In this document: positions 55,633-63,890 of the stretch, piece after piece | Numbering within the stretch: the stretch's first letter is position 1 | Layout of the letters: each line of letters starts with the position of its first letter | From: Saccharothrix espanaensis DSM 44229 | GTDB lineage: Bacteria; Actinomycetota; Actinomycetes; Mycobacteriales; Pseudonocardiaceae | Length of the DNA stretch: 64,000 nt | Direction: 5' to 3' | Assembly (NCBI RefSeq): GCF_000328705.1 | Contig: NC_019673.1 | Span: forward strand, 4,092,001-4,156,000 | Program-made: the position numbers and the translations under genes | Notes under the pieces: model-generated | The model's input: the letters and a program-made list of their open reading frames with translations, nothing else | Told to the model about the DNA's origin: nothing | The model's database searches: none

Positions 55633-56690
55633 TGCGCGTGCTGGTGGTGAACGCGGGTTCGTCGAGCCTGAAGCTGTCCGTGCTCGACGGCGACGACGTG
55701 GTGGCGCAACGCCACGTAGAGCGCTGGGACGGCACCGGCGGCGTCGCCGAGTTCCTGGCCGACGCGCCGGACGTGGACGCCGTGGGCCACCGGGTGGTCC
55801 ACGGCGGGCCGGACTTCTCCGGTCCCGTGGTCCTCGACGCCGAGAGCCGCGCGGCGGTGGAACGCCTCACCGACCTTGCCCCGCTGCACCAACCTCGGGC
55901 GTTGGCGGGGATCGACGCGGCCACGTCGGCGTTGCCGGACGTGCCGCAGGTGGCGTGCTTCGACACCGCGTTCCACCACACCATGCCCGGTTTCGCGACC
56001 ACGTACGCGGTGCCGGCGCGGTGGCGGGACGAGTGGGGCGTGCGTCGGTACGGGTTCCACGGGCTGTCGCACGCGTACGCGTCCCGCCGTGCCGGGGAAC
56101 TGGCCGGTGGCTCCCGGGTGGTCACCTGTCACCTGGGCGCGGGCTGTTCGCTGGCCGCCGTGCGCGACGGGCGGTCGGTCGACACGACGATGGGCTTCAC
56201 CCCGTTGGCGGGTCTGGTGATGGCGACCCGCAGCGGCGACGTGGACCCCGGGCTGCTGGTGTGGTTGCTGCGCGACGGGAAGCTGTCGGCGGCGGAGCTG
56301 GAGGACGACCTGGAGCACCGGTCCGGTCTGCTCGGCCTGTCCGGGAGCGCCGATCTCCGGGACGTCCACCGCGCCGGGACGCCTGAGGCGGCGTTGGCCG
56401 TGGAGGTGTTCGTGCACCGGCTGCGCCAGGCGATCGCGGCGATGGTGGCGTCGCTGGGCGGGCTGGACGTGCTCGTGTTCACCGGTGGGGTGGGCGAGCA
56501 CGACGCGGCCGTGCGCGCGCGGACCGTGGAGGGGTTGGGGTTCCTGGGTGTCGCGGTGGACCAGGAGCGCAACGCGGGACGTGCCGGTGACGAGGTGATC
56601 AGCGCCGACGGGTCGTCGGCCGCGGTCGTGGTGGTGCAGGCGCGGGAAGACCTGGAGATCGCCGCGGGCGTGCGGCAGGCCGTCGGCTGA
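55632..56690 (+). CDS. ackA: Acetate kinase
   Basis: This 352-aa ASKHA-fold enzyme has the first family signature VLVVNAGSSSLKLSVLD at the N terminus, GHRVVHGGPDFSGPVV, and CFDTAFHHTMPGFATTYAVP. The second signature is RYGFHGLSHAYASRRAGEL, followed by LGAGCSLAAVRDGRSVDTTM, TPLAGLVMATRSGDVDPGLL and VFTGGVGEHDAAVR. It is about 40 residues shorter than the usual enzyme, mostly in loops. It makes ATP from acetyl phosphate and sits directly after phosphoketolase with a 1-nt overlap, forming a complete substrate-level phosphorylation bypass. Confidence 0.95.
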   Translation: MRVLVVNAGSSSLKLSVLDGDDVVAQRHVERWDGTGGVAEFLADAPDVDAVGHRVVHGGPDFSGPVVLDAESRAAVERLTDLAPLHQPRALAGIDAATSALPDVPQVACFDTAFHHTMPGFATTYAVPARWRDEWGVRRYGFHGLSHAYASRRAGELAGGSRVVTCHLGAGCSLAAVRDGRSVDTTMGFTPLAGLVMATRSGDVDPGLLVWLLRDGKLSAAELEDDLEHRSGLLGLSGSADLRDVHRAGTPEAALAVEVFVHRLRQAIAAMVASLGGLDVLVFTGGVGEHDAAVRARTVEGLGFLGVAVDQERNAGRAGDEVISADGSSAAVVVVQAREDLEIAAGVRQAVG

Positions 56691-56850
56691 GCCGGGTCGG
56701 CTCGACCGGGTCGGCCGCGACGGGGTCGGCTGAACCGTCCACGGGGGACGATTCGGGCCGGTGGTGTTCAGGATGTGGGAGCCGGTGGACAGCGGTCTGC
56801 GGTCGAACGGATGATTCGCCCGTTTGCGAACATCGGACGGGGGCCGCCAC

Positions 56851-57573
56851 ATGACGACCGCACTGGACCACCCAGGGCTGGACCACCCGGAGCTGGACCA
56901 CCCGGTGTGGACGTCGTTGACCGGCGTGCACGCCCGCTTCGCCGAGCGGCACGGTCAGGTGCTGCGCTACCGGGCCGACGTCGCGCCGTTCCTGGCGCTG
57001 CCGCCGGAGCCGGACGAACGGGTCTGGGACGACATCGCCGGCCTGGTCGGGCCCGGCCTGCTGGCCGGGCTGAGCAGCCCGGCGGGCATCGACCCGCCGG
57101 CGGGCTGGGAGGTCGAGTTCCGCGGCGCGGGCGTGCAGCTCGTCGGCGAGGGCGTGCGGGCCGCCGAGGACCCGGAGGCGGTCCGGCTGACGGCGGCGGA
57201 CGTGCCGGAGATGCTGGAGCTGGTGGAGCGCGCCAAGCCCGGCCCGTTCCGGGAGCGGACCATCGAGCTGGGCACCTACCTGGGGATCCGGCGCGCCGGG
57301 CGGCTGGTCGCGATGGCCGGCGAGCGGATGCACCCGCCGGGGTGGACCGAGATCAGCGCGGTGTGCACCGACGCCGAGCACCGGGGCCAGGGGCTCGCGA
57401 CGCGGCTCGTGCTGGCGGTGGCGGCCGGGATCCGGGCGCGCGGCGAGACGCCGATGATGCACGCGACGGAGGACAACACCAACGCGATCCGGCTCTACGA
57501 GTCGCTCGGCTTCCGGCTCCGCCGCCGGTCGGAGTTCGTGGCGGTGCGGGTCCCGGTGGCCGAGGTCGCGTGA
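56851..57573 (+). CDS. GNAT family N-acetyltransferase
   Basis: This 240-aa protein has an N-terminal 100 residues that begin with the short repeat LDHPGLDHPELDHP and form a FR47-like extension. The acetyltransferase core follows: VRLTAADVPEMLELVERAKP, YLGIRRAGRLVAMAGERMHP, and the acetyl-CoA-binding motif A AEHRGQGLATRLVLAVAAGI. It ends with MMHATEDNTNAIRLYESLGF. It would acetylate a small amine or protein N terminus. It is monocistronic, with ATG after GGGGGCC. Confidence 0.85.
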   Translation: MTTALDHPGLDHPELDHPVWTSLTGVHARFAERHGQVLRYRADVAPFLALPPEPDERVWDDIAGLVGPGLLAGLSSPAGIDPPAGWEVEFRGAGVQLVGEGVRAAEDPEAVRLTAADVPEMLELVERAKPGPFRERTIELGTYLGIRRAGRLVAMAGERMHPPGWTEISAVCTDAEHRGQGLATRLVLAVAAGIRARGETPMMHATEDNTNAIRLYESLGFRLRRRSEFVAVRVPVAEVA

Positions 57574-57614
57574 ACCGGCGGTGCCGGACCCCGTGACCGG
57601 GCAGGGTGGTCGTC

Positions 57615-58088
57615 ATGAGCGACGATCTCCTGGCCCGGCTGGACCGCCTCGAAGCCGAACTCGCGCTGCGCCGGCTGGCCAACGAGTACTGCGTGGCCGC
57701 CGACCACCGCGACCTGGAACTGTGGCGGGCGGTGTGGGCGCCGGACGCGGTGTGGGCGACCGGCCCGGCTCCCGAGCGGATCTTCACCGGAGTGGCCGCG
57801 ATCTGCGCCGCCGTCCAGTGGCAGTGGCGGACGTACCCCCTCATGCAGCACGGCACGGTCAACCACGTGGTCGACCTCGACGCCGTGGCGCAGGGCGTCG
57901 CGACCGGCCGCAGCGACGTCGTCCTGCACGTCCGGCTGGCCGACGACACCTGGGTGACCGGCGGCGGCACCTACCTGGACGAGTACCGCCGGCACGACGG
58001 CCGGTGGCGGATCACCCGGCGAACCGTGCACCGGCCGTTCGAGGTCGGCCCACTGCCCGGCTGGGTGCCCGAGCCGAAGGCCGAGTAG
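57615..58088 (+). CDS. NTF2/SnoaL-like protein
   Basis: This 157-aa cone-fold protein opens with LARLDRLEAELALRRLANEY, then AADHRDLELWRAVWAPDAVW, QHGTVNHVVDLD, and a final strand RRHDGRWRITRRTVHRPFEV. This is the order of SnoaL_4-type hydratase/isomerase or ligand-binding proteins. Possible catalytic His residues are in HGTVNH. It lies 41 nt after the acetyltransferase and may be cotranscribed. Substrate is unknown. Confidence 0.75.
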   Translation: MSDDLLARLDRLEAELALRRLANEYCVAADHRDLELWRAVWAPDAVWATGPAPERIFTGVAAICAAVQWQWRTYPLMQHGTVNHVVDLDAVAQGVATGRSDVVLHVRLADDTWVTGGGTYLDEYRRHDGRWRITRRTVHRPFEVGPLPGWVPEPKAE

Positions 58089-58108
58089 CGATGGCCGCCG
58101 CCGGGGCG

Positions 58109-58675
58109 TTACGGCGTGGGCGAGTCGGTGAGCGTGGCGACGTAGCCGTGCTCGACGATCCGCTGCGCGGACTCCTTGTAGACCGCCGGGTCCTCGGGTG
58201 CGAGCGTGCCCAGGCCGTCGACGTACCGGTTGAACATCGCGAACGCCGCCGCGATCAGCACCGTGTCGTGGATCTCCACGTCGGTCGCGCCCTCGGCGCG
58301 CGCCTCGTCCACGAGCAGCGTGGTCACCTTGCGGCCGGACTCCTGCACGGCGGCGGCGATCTTGAGCAGCGCCCGCAGCTTGTCCGAGATGGGCGCGCTG
58401 TACGGGTCCTTGCGGACCTCCTTGACCAGCGCCATCCCGTCGTCCAGCTGGGCGGCGGCGAAGGCCGAGTGCGAGTCGCAGCAGAACTTGCACTCGTTGA
58501 GCCCGGACACGTACGCGGCGATCAGCTCGCGTTCGCCCTGCGGCAGGGAGTGCGGCGCGCGCAGCAGCGCCTCGGCCAGCTGGTTGAGCGGTCCGGCGGT
58601 CTCCGGCCGGAACCGCATCGGGCCGGAGATGCCGGGGAACAGGGACTCGTCCACGCCGAAGTCGATATGCGCCAT
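58109..58675 (-). CDS. AhpD-like/carboxymuconolactone decarboxylase family peroxidase
   Basis: This 188-aa all-helical protein has the active-site motif GLNECKFCCDSHSAFAAAQL (Cys-x-x-Cys with the preceding Glu and following His). It starts with LPQGERELIAAYVSGLNECK-type helices and has IHDTVLIAAAFAMFNRYVDG near the end, as in the uncharacterised peroxidase-related subfamily. It probably reduces peroxides through its thiol pair. It is a single gene divergent from a TetR/MFS unit whose operator region lies beside its start. Confidence 0.85.
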   Translation of the reverse strand: MAHIDFGVDESLFPGISGPMRFRPETAGPLNQLAEALLRAPHSLPQGERELIAAYVSGLNECKFCCDSHSAFAAAQLDDGMALVKEVRKDPYSAPISDKLRALLKIAAAVQESGRKVTTLLVDEARAEGATDVEIHDTVLIAAAFAMFNRYVDGLGTLAPEDPAVYKESAQRIVEHGYVATLTDSPTP

Positions 58676-58770
58676 GACTTCACGCTAGTACCCGTTCCGG
58701 GGCCGGCGTGCCCCGAAACGGACCAACCCCGGGCCGTCCACCCGGGACTCCTCGGCGGTCCGACGACCCA

Positions 58771-58801
58771 TTTGGATCGAGCGGTCCAAAACTGCTAGCG
58801 T
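58771..58801 (+). promoter_or_regulatory. TetR operator and leaderless promoter
   Basis: TTTGGA (58771-58776) and TCCAAA (58785-58790) form a 20-bp dyad overlapping the promoter. TAGCGT (58796-58801) ends 7 nt before GTG 58809. A closely similar sequence precedes the MFS gene at 59443-59469. Confidence 0.65.
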
Positions 58802-58808
58802 CGGCGAC

Positions 58809-59405
58809 GTGGCCCGACCGAAGAGCTTCGACGAGGACCGCGCGCTGGACGCGGCGATGCACGCGTTCTGGGCGAACGGCTACCACGCCACCTCGACCCA
58901 GGACCTGTGCGCCGCGACGGGCCTGGGGCGCAGCAGCGTCTACCACGCGTTCGTCAGCAAGCACGAGCTGTTCACCCGCGCGCTGACCAGGTACGTCGAG
59001 TCGATGACCGCCGGACACCTGGCGATCCTGGAGGACGACTCGCGATCCGCGGTGGACCGGGTCCGCGCGCTGCTCGCGTTCGTGGTGGACGGCGAGCAGG
59101 CGCACCGGCGCGACGGCCGTGGTCTGGGCTGCCTGTCGGTGAACACGGTGGTGGAGCTCGGCGGTGACGACGCCGTGGTGGCCCGGCTGCTCGACCGCGA
59201 CCGGGAACGGCGGCACGCCGCGTTGCGCGCGGTGGTCGAGCGCGGGCAGCGCGACGGCGAGTTCCGCACCGGGCAGGACCCGGCGCACCTGGTCCGGTTC
59301 CTGGACTCGGTGGTGGCCGGGATGCGGGTGGCCAGCCAGGGTGGCGCGGACCGCGCCGACCTCGAAGGTGTCGCGGCGACCGCGTTGAGCGCGTTGACCG
59401 GCTGA
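58809..59405 (+). CDS. TetR-family transcriptional regulator
   Basis: This 198-aa protein has an N-terminal TetR helix-turn-helix, ARPKSFDEDRALDAAMHAFW followed by ANGYHATSTQDLCAATGLGR and SSVYHAFVSKHELF, in the usual AcrR/NemR-like spacing. The ligand domain starts RALTRYVESM and includes GRGLGCLSVNTVVELGGDD, typical of TetR_C_16/NemR-type repressors. The gene is leaderless from a promoter overlapped by a dyad. It is expected to repress itself and the MFS transporter 75 nt downstream. Confidence 0.88.
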   Translation: MARPKSFDEDRALDAAMHAFWANGYHATSTQDLCAATGLGRSSVYHAFVSKHELFTRALTRYVESMTAGHLAILEDDSRSAVDRVRALLAFVVDGEQAHRRDGRGLGCLSVNTVVELGGDDAVVARLLDRDRERRHAALRAVVERGQRDGEFRTGQDPAHLVRFLDSVVAGMRVASQGGADRADLEGVAATALSALTG

Positions 59406-59442
59406 GGTCCCGTCCCGGCAGGAGCGGGTCGTGGGCTGCACT

Positions 59443-59469
59443 CATTTTGTACTGATCGTTCCATAACTG
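59443..59469 (+). promoter_or_regulatory. Second TetR-type operator, in front of the MFS gene
   Basis: CATTTTGTACTGATCG (59443-59458), followed by TTCCATAACTG (59459-59469), aligns along its length with the dyad before the TetR gene (CATTTGGATCGAGCG then GTCCAAAACTG). It lies 11 nt before the transporter's start, so binding should block transcription. Confidence 0.6.
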
Positions 59470-59480
59470 GGGGTGGGCGC

Positions 59481-60689
59481 GTGCCTCGTGCGGTGTACGT
59501 GATCGCGGTCGGCATCTTCGCGATGGTGACCGGGGAGTTCGTGGTGGCGGGGCTGATGCCGCAGATGGCGGCCGGCCTGGGCGTCACCGTCCCGGAGATC
59601 GGCTACCTGATCACGGCGTTCGCCGTGGCGATGGCCGTCGGCGGGCCGTTCCTGACCGTCGCGGTGATGCGACTGCCGGTCCGCCGCGCGCTGCTGGTGC
59701 TGTTCGCGGTGTTCCTGGCGGGCAACGTGCTCGCCACGACCGCGTCGGACTACGGCGTGATGCTGGCGGCGCGGGTGGTCACCGGCGTGGCGGCGCAGGC
59801 GTTCTTCGGGGTCGGGATCTCGCTGTGCCTCCAGGTCGTGCGACCCGACCTGCGCGGCCGGGCCGTCGCGGCGGCGATGAACGGGCTGATGCTCGGCACG
59901 GTGCTCGGCCTGCCGCTCTCGACGCTGGTCGGGGAGCACTTCGGCTGGCGCGCGGCGTTCTGGGTGATCACCGCGTTGGCGGTGCTCGCGGCGGGCGCGA
60001 CGGCCGTCGGCGTGCCCGCCGGCGTGTCGACCCACGCGGGCGGCCGGCTGCGGGACGAACTCGCGGTGTTCCGCCGGGCGCGGCTGTGGCGGGTGCTCGC
60101 GGCGAGCACCTTCACGATCGGCGCGACCTTCGCCGCGTTCAGCTACTTCACCCCGATCCTGACCGAGGTCACCGGGTTCTCCGCCGGCGTGGTCCCACTG
60201 CTGCTGGTCGGGTACGGGGTGGCGACCGTCGTGGGCAACCTGGTCGTCGGGCGGCTGGCCGACCGGCGGCCGCACACCGTGCTGGTGGCCGGGTTGGGGC
60301 TCAACGCGGCCTTCCTCGCGGTGTTCGCGCTGACCGCCGACGTGCCGGTGCTCGCGATCGCGGCCATGGCCGGCGTCGGGCTGGTCGGTGTGACCATGAA
60401 CCCGGCCATGGCGACCCGCGTGCAGCGCGCGGGGAACGCCGGGCCGCTGGTCAACACCGTGCACACGTCGTTCATCACGCTGGGGATCATCATCGGCTCG
60501 TCGGTGGGCGGCGCGGCGATCACCGCGTTCGGGCTGCGTGCCCCACTGTGGCTGGGCGTGGTGCTGGCGCTGGCCGGCGTGCTGACGGTGCTGCCCGACG
60601 TGCTGCCCCGAGGACGACCCCGAGGACGGCGCGAAGGAAGGCGAGGTGGGCCGGCCGAGGCACGACCGGCCCACGACGTCACGGCGTGA
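59481..60689 (+). CDS. MFS transporter, DHA1 drug:H+ antiporter type
   Basis: This 402-aa protein has 12 predicted helices, from VYVIAVGIFAMVTGEFVVAG to LWLGVVLALAGVLTVLP. It shows the DHA1 early motif GEFVVAGLMPQMAAGLGVTV, the MFS motif A-like VGNLVVGRLADRRPHTVLV between helices 6 and 8, and MLAARVVTGVAAQAFFGVGI. It is close in style to chloramphenicol/arabinose-efflux-type exporters. The Arg/Gly-rich C-terminal tail is short. Expression is probably repressed by the adjacent TetR protein, so it should respond to a toxic ligand. Confidence 0.9.
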   Translation: MPRAVYVIAVGIFAMVTGEFVVAGLMPQMAAGLGVTVPEIGYLITAFAVAMAVGGPFLTVAVMRLPVRRALLVLFAVFLAGNVLATTASDYGVMLAARVVTGVAAQAFFGVGISLCLQVVRPDLRGRAVAAAMNGLMLGTVLGLPLSTLVGEHFGWRAAFWVITALAVLAAGATAVGVPAGVSTHAGGRLRDELAVFRRARLWRVLAASTFTIGATFAAFSYFTPILTEVTGFSAGVVPLLLVGYGVATVVGNLVVGRLADRRPHTVLVAGLGLNAAFLAVFALTADVPVLAIAAMAGVGLVGVTMNPAMATRVQRAGNAGPLVNTVHTSFITLGIIIGSSVGGAAITAFGLRAPLWLGVVLALAGVLTVLPDVLPRGRPRGRREGRRGGPAEARPAHDVTA

Positions 60690-62337
60690 CCGGGACGTTG
60701 GTCAGGCCGTTGACCGCGCGGGTCACCGTGTTCGAGGCGTGTACCACGTTGGGCAGCGCGGAGCACTTCGACGTGGACGTGATCTTGATGGCGTACTGGC
60801 CGACGCCGCCGAGGTCGGAACGGTTGCCGCGCCACACGTTGCCGCACCCGTTGGCGAACGACGGGGTGGTGGCCGGGTTGTGCGTCTCGTAGCCGTTGGC
60901 GAACGTGCCGGGGGAGCCGAATGTGCCGGTGTTGTCCTCGATCGTGTAGCCGACGCCCTTCACGTCGATCCACGAGTCGGCGGAGTTCTGACCGGAGATC
61001 CCCTTGCCGTCGAAGGTGTTGCCGCGGATCACGCCGTGGAACGTGCCCTCCTTGACGTCGATCGGCTCGGCCGCGATGTTCGGCCCGATCCGGTTGCCCA
61101 GCACCTGCACCCGGTCGCTGCGGTCGACGCCGCCGGAGTTGCCGTGGCAGCCCCAGTTCGAGTTGGCCGACCCGAGGTAGACGCCCTCGCCGTAGCCGGG
61201 CTGCACCAGCCCGGTGTCGGTGATGGTCGAGTCGCGCAGGACGCTGTCCGCCGACGAGCGCCGGAAGTGCACGCCCTCCTCGTCGACGTGGTGCACCGAG
61301 ACCCGGGAGATCACCGTGTGGTGCGAGTTGTCGGCGACGATGCCCTTCTTGGACTCCCGCACGGTGAACCCGGTCAGGTTCCAGTGCGGCGCGTCGTACA
61401 GCCACAGGCCGTACCCCGGGTCCCAGCCCGCCGTCGGGGCCGGGCAGCTCGGCGCGTCGCCGGACGGGCCGTCGTTGACCAGCACGGCGTCCGCCGGGCC
61501 GGTGAGCGTGATCGGCGCGCCGGCCGTGCCGGGGCGGGTGGTCGCGAACGAGCCCCGGTACACGCCCGCCGCGAGCCGGATCGTCTGGCCGGGAGCGGCG
61601 GCGGTGAGCGCGGCCTGGAGCTGCGCGGCGGTGGCGACGTCCACTGTGGACCCGCCGGAGGCCGGGCTGGTCCGGGCGGCGACCGGGGAGCCGGCCGGGG
61701 AGGTGTTGCCCGCCGCGTCACGGGCGCGGACGGTGAACGCGTAGGCGGTGTCGGGGGTGAGCGCGCCGACCGTGGCGGCCGTCGTGGTGGAGGTGGCGAC
61801 GACCGTGGAGCCGTGCAGCACCTGGTACTCGACCACGCCGACGTTGTCGGTGGACTCCTTCCACAGCAAGGAGATCGAGGTGGACGTGACACCGGTCGCG
61901 AGGGGCGGGCCGGGCGTGGTCGGCGGGGTGGTGTCGGGTGCCGGGCCGCCGCCCGCGCACGGCGCGCCGTTCACCGTGCAACTCGCGGGCAGGCCCGGTC
62001 CGCTGACGTTGAAGCCGAACCCGGCGGTGCCGCCGGGCCGGATCTTGCCGTTGAACCCGGCGTTGGCGAACCTGAAGTGCTGACCGGTCCTGGTGAGCAC
62101 CGAGTTCCACGAGTTGGTGACCGCCGTGCCCGCCGGGAGGTCGAACTCGACCACCCAGCCGGTGCTGTCCGCGTCGCCGGTGTTGGTCAACGCGAACCTG
62201 CCGCCGTAGCCGGTGCTCCAGACCGAGTCCTGGCTGAACTCGGCGGTCACCCGGGCCGCCGCCGCGTGGGCCGGTGGGCTGAGCACGGCGGTGAGCGCGG
62301 CGCAGGCGACCGCGACCGCTGACAGACGTTTCCTCAT
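60679..62337 (-). CDS. Secreted CBM2-FN3-parallel beta-helix protein
   Basis: This 552-aa protein has a signal peptide (KRLSAVAVACAALTAVLSPP). A CBM2 cellulose-binding module occupies about residues 30-128 (VWSTGYGGRFALTNTGDADS, WNSVLTRTGQHFRFANAGFN). A Pro/Thr linker leads to an FN3 domain (about 145-225; SISLLWKESTDNVGVVEYQV). The rest is a right-handed parallel beta-helix (STVDVATAAQLQAALTAAAP, IRLAAGVYRGSF, then TVISRVSVHHVDEEGVHFR-type rungs). Such helices occur in pectin or other polysaccharide lyases and hydrolases. Active residues could not be pinned down. It acts outside the cell on plant or fungal wall material. Confidence 0.82.
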   Translation of the reverse strand: MRKRLSAVAVACAALTAVLSPPAHAAAARVTAEFSQDSVWSTGYGGRFALTNTGDADSTGWVVEFDLPAGTAVTNSWNSVLTRTGQHFRFANAGFNGKIRPGGTAGFGFNVSGPGLPASCTVNGAPCAGGGPAPDTTPPTTPGPPLATGVTSTSISLLWKESTDNVGVVEYQVLHGSTVVATSTTTAATVGALTPDTAYAFTVRARDAAGNTSPAGSPVAARTSPASGGSTVDVATAAQLQAALTAAAPGQTIRLAAGVYRGSFATTRPGTAGAPITLTGPADAVLVNDGPSGDAPSCPAPTAGWDPGYGLWLYDAPHWNLTGFTVRESKKGIVADNSHHTVISRVSVHHVDEEGVHFRRSSADSVLRDSTITDTGLVQPGYGEGVYLGSANSNWGCHGNSGGVDRSDRVQVLGNRIGPNIAAEPIDVKEGTFHGVIRGNTFDGKGISGQNSADSWIDVKGVGYTIEDNTGTFGSPGTFANGYETHNPATTPSFANGCGNVWRGNRSDLGGVGQYAIKITSTSKCSALPNVVHASNTVTRAVNGLTNVPVTP

Positions 62338-62447
62338 GCCGGAGACACCCTTCGGGCAGGGGAGGGGTTGAGTGTCGCGGCTTACACCCGTGGTCGGGAC
62401 ATTTATAAGCACGCGTTCCGGCGTAGTCAACGAACCGCTTCGGACAG

Positions 62448-63338
62448 TCAGACGTGGAGATCGGGCCTGGGTTGCCGGGCGCGCGACAACCGGCGCGCGG
62501 CGGGTTGGCCGAGCAGAACGCCGACGAGCACCAGCGCCAGGCCGAAGCCCTGCCGGGCGGTCAGCGGCTCGCCCGCCACGGCCATCCCGAGCACCACCCC
62601 GGTCACCGGGTTGAGCAGGCCGATCAGCCCGACCGTGCCCGCGTCGAGGTGGCGCAGCCCGGTGAACCACGCGCTGAACGCGACCGCCGTGGCGATCACC
62701 GTGACGTAGCCGAACGCGGCGGCGCTGCTCGCGGTCAGCGGTGGCGGGCCGCCCTCGATGACGACCGCCGCGACGGTGAGCACCAGTCCGCCGGCGATGA
62801 GCTGCCACGACGTCACCGACAGCACGTCGGCGTCGGAGGCCCACTTCTTGGTCAGCACGTGGCCGGTGGCGGACATGAGCATCGCGGCGGCGGACGCGAC
62901 CACGCCCAGCGGGCTGACCGCGCCGACGCCGGTGGCCAGCATCAGCACCACGCCGCCGATCCCGACCGCCGCGCCGGTCACCGCCAGGGCACGCGGCCGC
63001 TCGGCGAGCGCGAGCCAGGCGACCGCCATCATCGCGGCGGGCGAGACGGCCATGATCGTCGCCGCCAGGCTGGTGGGCAGCAGTTGCGCGGAGACGTAGA
63101 CCAGGGCGAAGAACGCGCCCATGTTCAGCGTGCCGAGCACCGCCGCGCGCCACCACCAGTCGCCGCGCGGCCGTTCCCGGCGGACCGCCAGCAGGAGCAG
63201 GCCGGCGGGCAGGGCGCGCAGCGCGGAGCCCCACAGCGGCTGGTCGGCGGGCAGGAACCGGTGCGTGACGTAGTAGGTCGATCCCCAGGCGATCGGCGCG
63301 ACGGCGGTGACCAGCGCCCACCGGGTGGTAGCTTCCAT
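62448..63338 (-). CDS. EamA/RhaT family transporter (DMT superfamily)
   Basis: This 296-aa protein has ten hydrophobic helices in two EamA repeats. The first starts WALVTAVAPIAWGSTYYVTH and GSALRALPAGLLLLAVR. The second begins GVVASAAAMLMSATGHVLTK and has AVAFSAWFTGLRHLDAGTVG and LLNPVTGVVLGMAVAGEPLT, the family's C-terminal hallmark. ATG 63338 lies 7 nt after TATATT on the minus strand, so the message is leaderless. An operator palindrome overlaps the start codon itself. It probably exports a metabolite or drug under control of the divergent MarR protein. Confidence 0.88.
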   Translation of the reverse strand: MEATTRWALVTAVAPIAWGSTYYVTHRFLPADQPLWGSALRALPAGLLLLAVRRERPRGDWWWRAAVLGTLNMGAFFALVYVSAQLLPTSLAATIMAVSPAAMMAVAWLALAERPRALAVTGAAVGIGGVVLMLATGVGAVSPLGVVASAAAMLMSATGHVLTKKWASDADVLSVTSWQLIAGGLVLTVAAVVIEGGPPPLTASSAAAFGYVTVIATAVAFSAWFTGLRHLDAGTVGLIGLLNPVTGVVLGMAVAGEPLTARQGFGLALVLVGVLLGQPAARRLSRARQPRPDLHV

Positions 63339-63371
63339 GGAAGGCAATATAGCTTCCGTGGAAGGTATATT
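63332..63371. promoter_or_regulatory. Two MarR-type palindromes in a divergent promoter
   Basis: CTTCCATGGAAG (63332-63343) and CTTCCGTGGAAG (63353-63364) are 21 bp apart. TATATT occurs on the minus strand (63351-63346) before the transporter and on the plus strand (63366-63371) before the regulator. Each palindrome thus covers or abuts one promoter. Confidence 0.75.
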
Positions 63372-63380
63372 GTCGCGGGT

Positions 63381-63890
63381 GTGAGCGGACACCAGGACCA
63401 CGTGGCCCGGATCCAGGCCGAGTGGGCACGCGAACGACCGGACCTCGACGTCTCGCCGCAGGGCGTCATCGGCCGGCTGCACCGGTTGGCCGCCGTGCTG
63501 ACCGAGCAGCTCACCGTCGTCTACCGGCGGCACGGCCTGGGCGAGGGCGAGTTCGACGTGCTGGCCGCCCTGCGCCGGGCGGGCGAGCCTTGCGAGCGCG
63601 CGCCCGGCGAACTCGCCCTGCACACCATGGTCACCACCGGTGCCATCACCAAGCGCATCGACCGGCTGGAGCGCGACGGCCTGGTCGCCCGCCGGGCCGC
63701 CTCCGCCGACGGCCGCCGCCGCGTCGTGGCGCTGACCGACGCGGGCAAGCGCGTGATCGACCAGGCGTTCACCGAGCACATGGCCAACGAGCGCCGGTTG
63801 CTCGACGTGCTGGACCCGGCCGACGCGCGGGCGCTGGAGCGGCTGCTCGCGACCTGGCTCGGCCACTTCGAGACACCGTCCGCCGGCTGA
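63381..63890 (+). CDS. MarR-family transcriptional regulator
   Basis: This 169-aa protein has the winged helix-turn-helix VIGRLHRLAAVLTEQLTVVY, GEGEFDVLAALRRAGEPCER, and TMVTTGAITKRIDRLERDGL. The wing is ARRAASADGRRRVVALTDAG, followed by a C-terminal dimerisation helix (RALERLLATWLGHFE). GTG 63381 starts 10 nt after TATATT, almost leaderless. It should bind the two CTTCCRTGGAAG palindromes and repress the divergent EamA transporter and itself. Confidence 0.9.
   Translation: MSGHQDHVARIQAEWARERPDLDVSPQGVIGRLHRLAAVLTEQLTVVYRRHGLGEGEFDVLAALRRAGEPCERAPGELALHTMVTTGAITKRIDRLERDGLVARRAASADGRRRVVALTDAGKRVIDQAFTEHMANERRLLDVLDPADARALERLLATWLGHFETPSAG

Noticed and set aside
59403-59416. AGGTCCCGTCCC at the end of the TetR gene as a fourth DevR-type box
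   Set aside because: It overlaps the stop codon, lacks the second half-site and the 31-nt hexamer spacing; likely chance.
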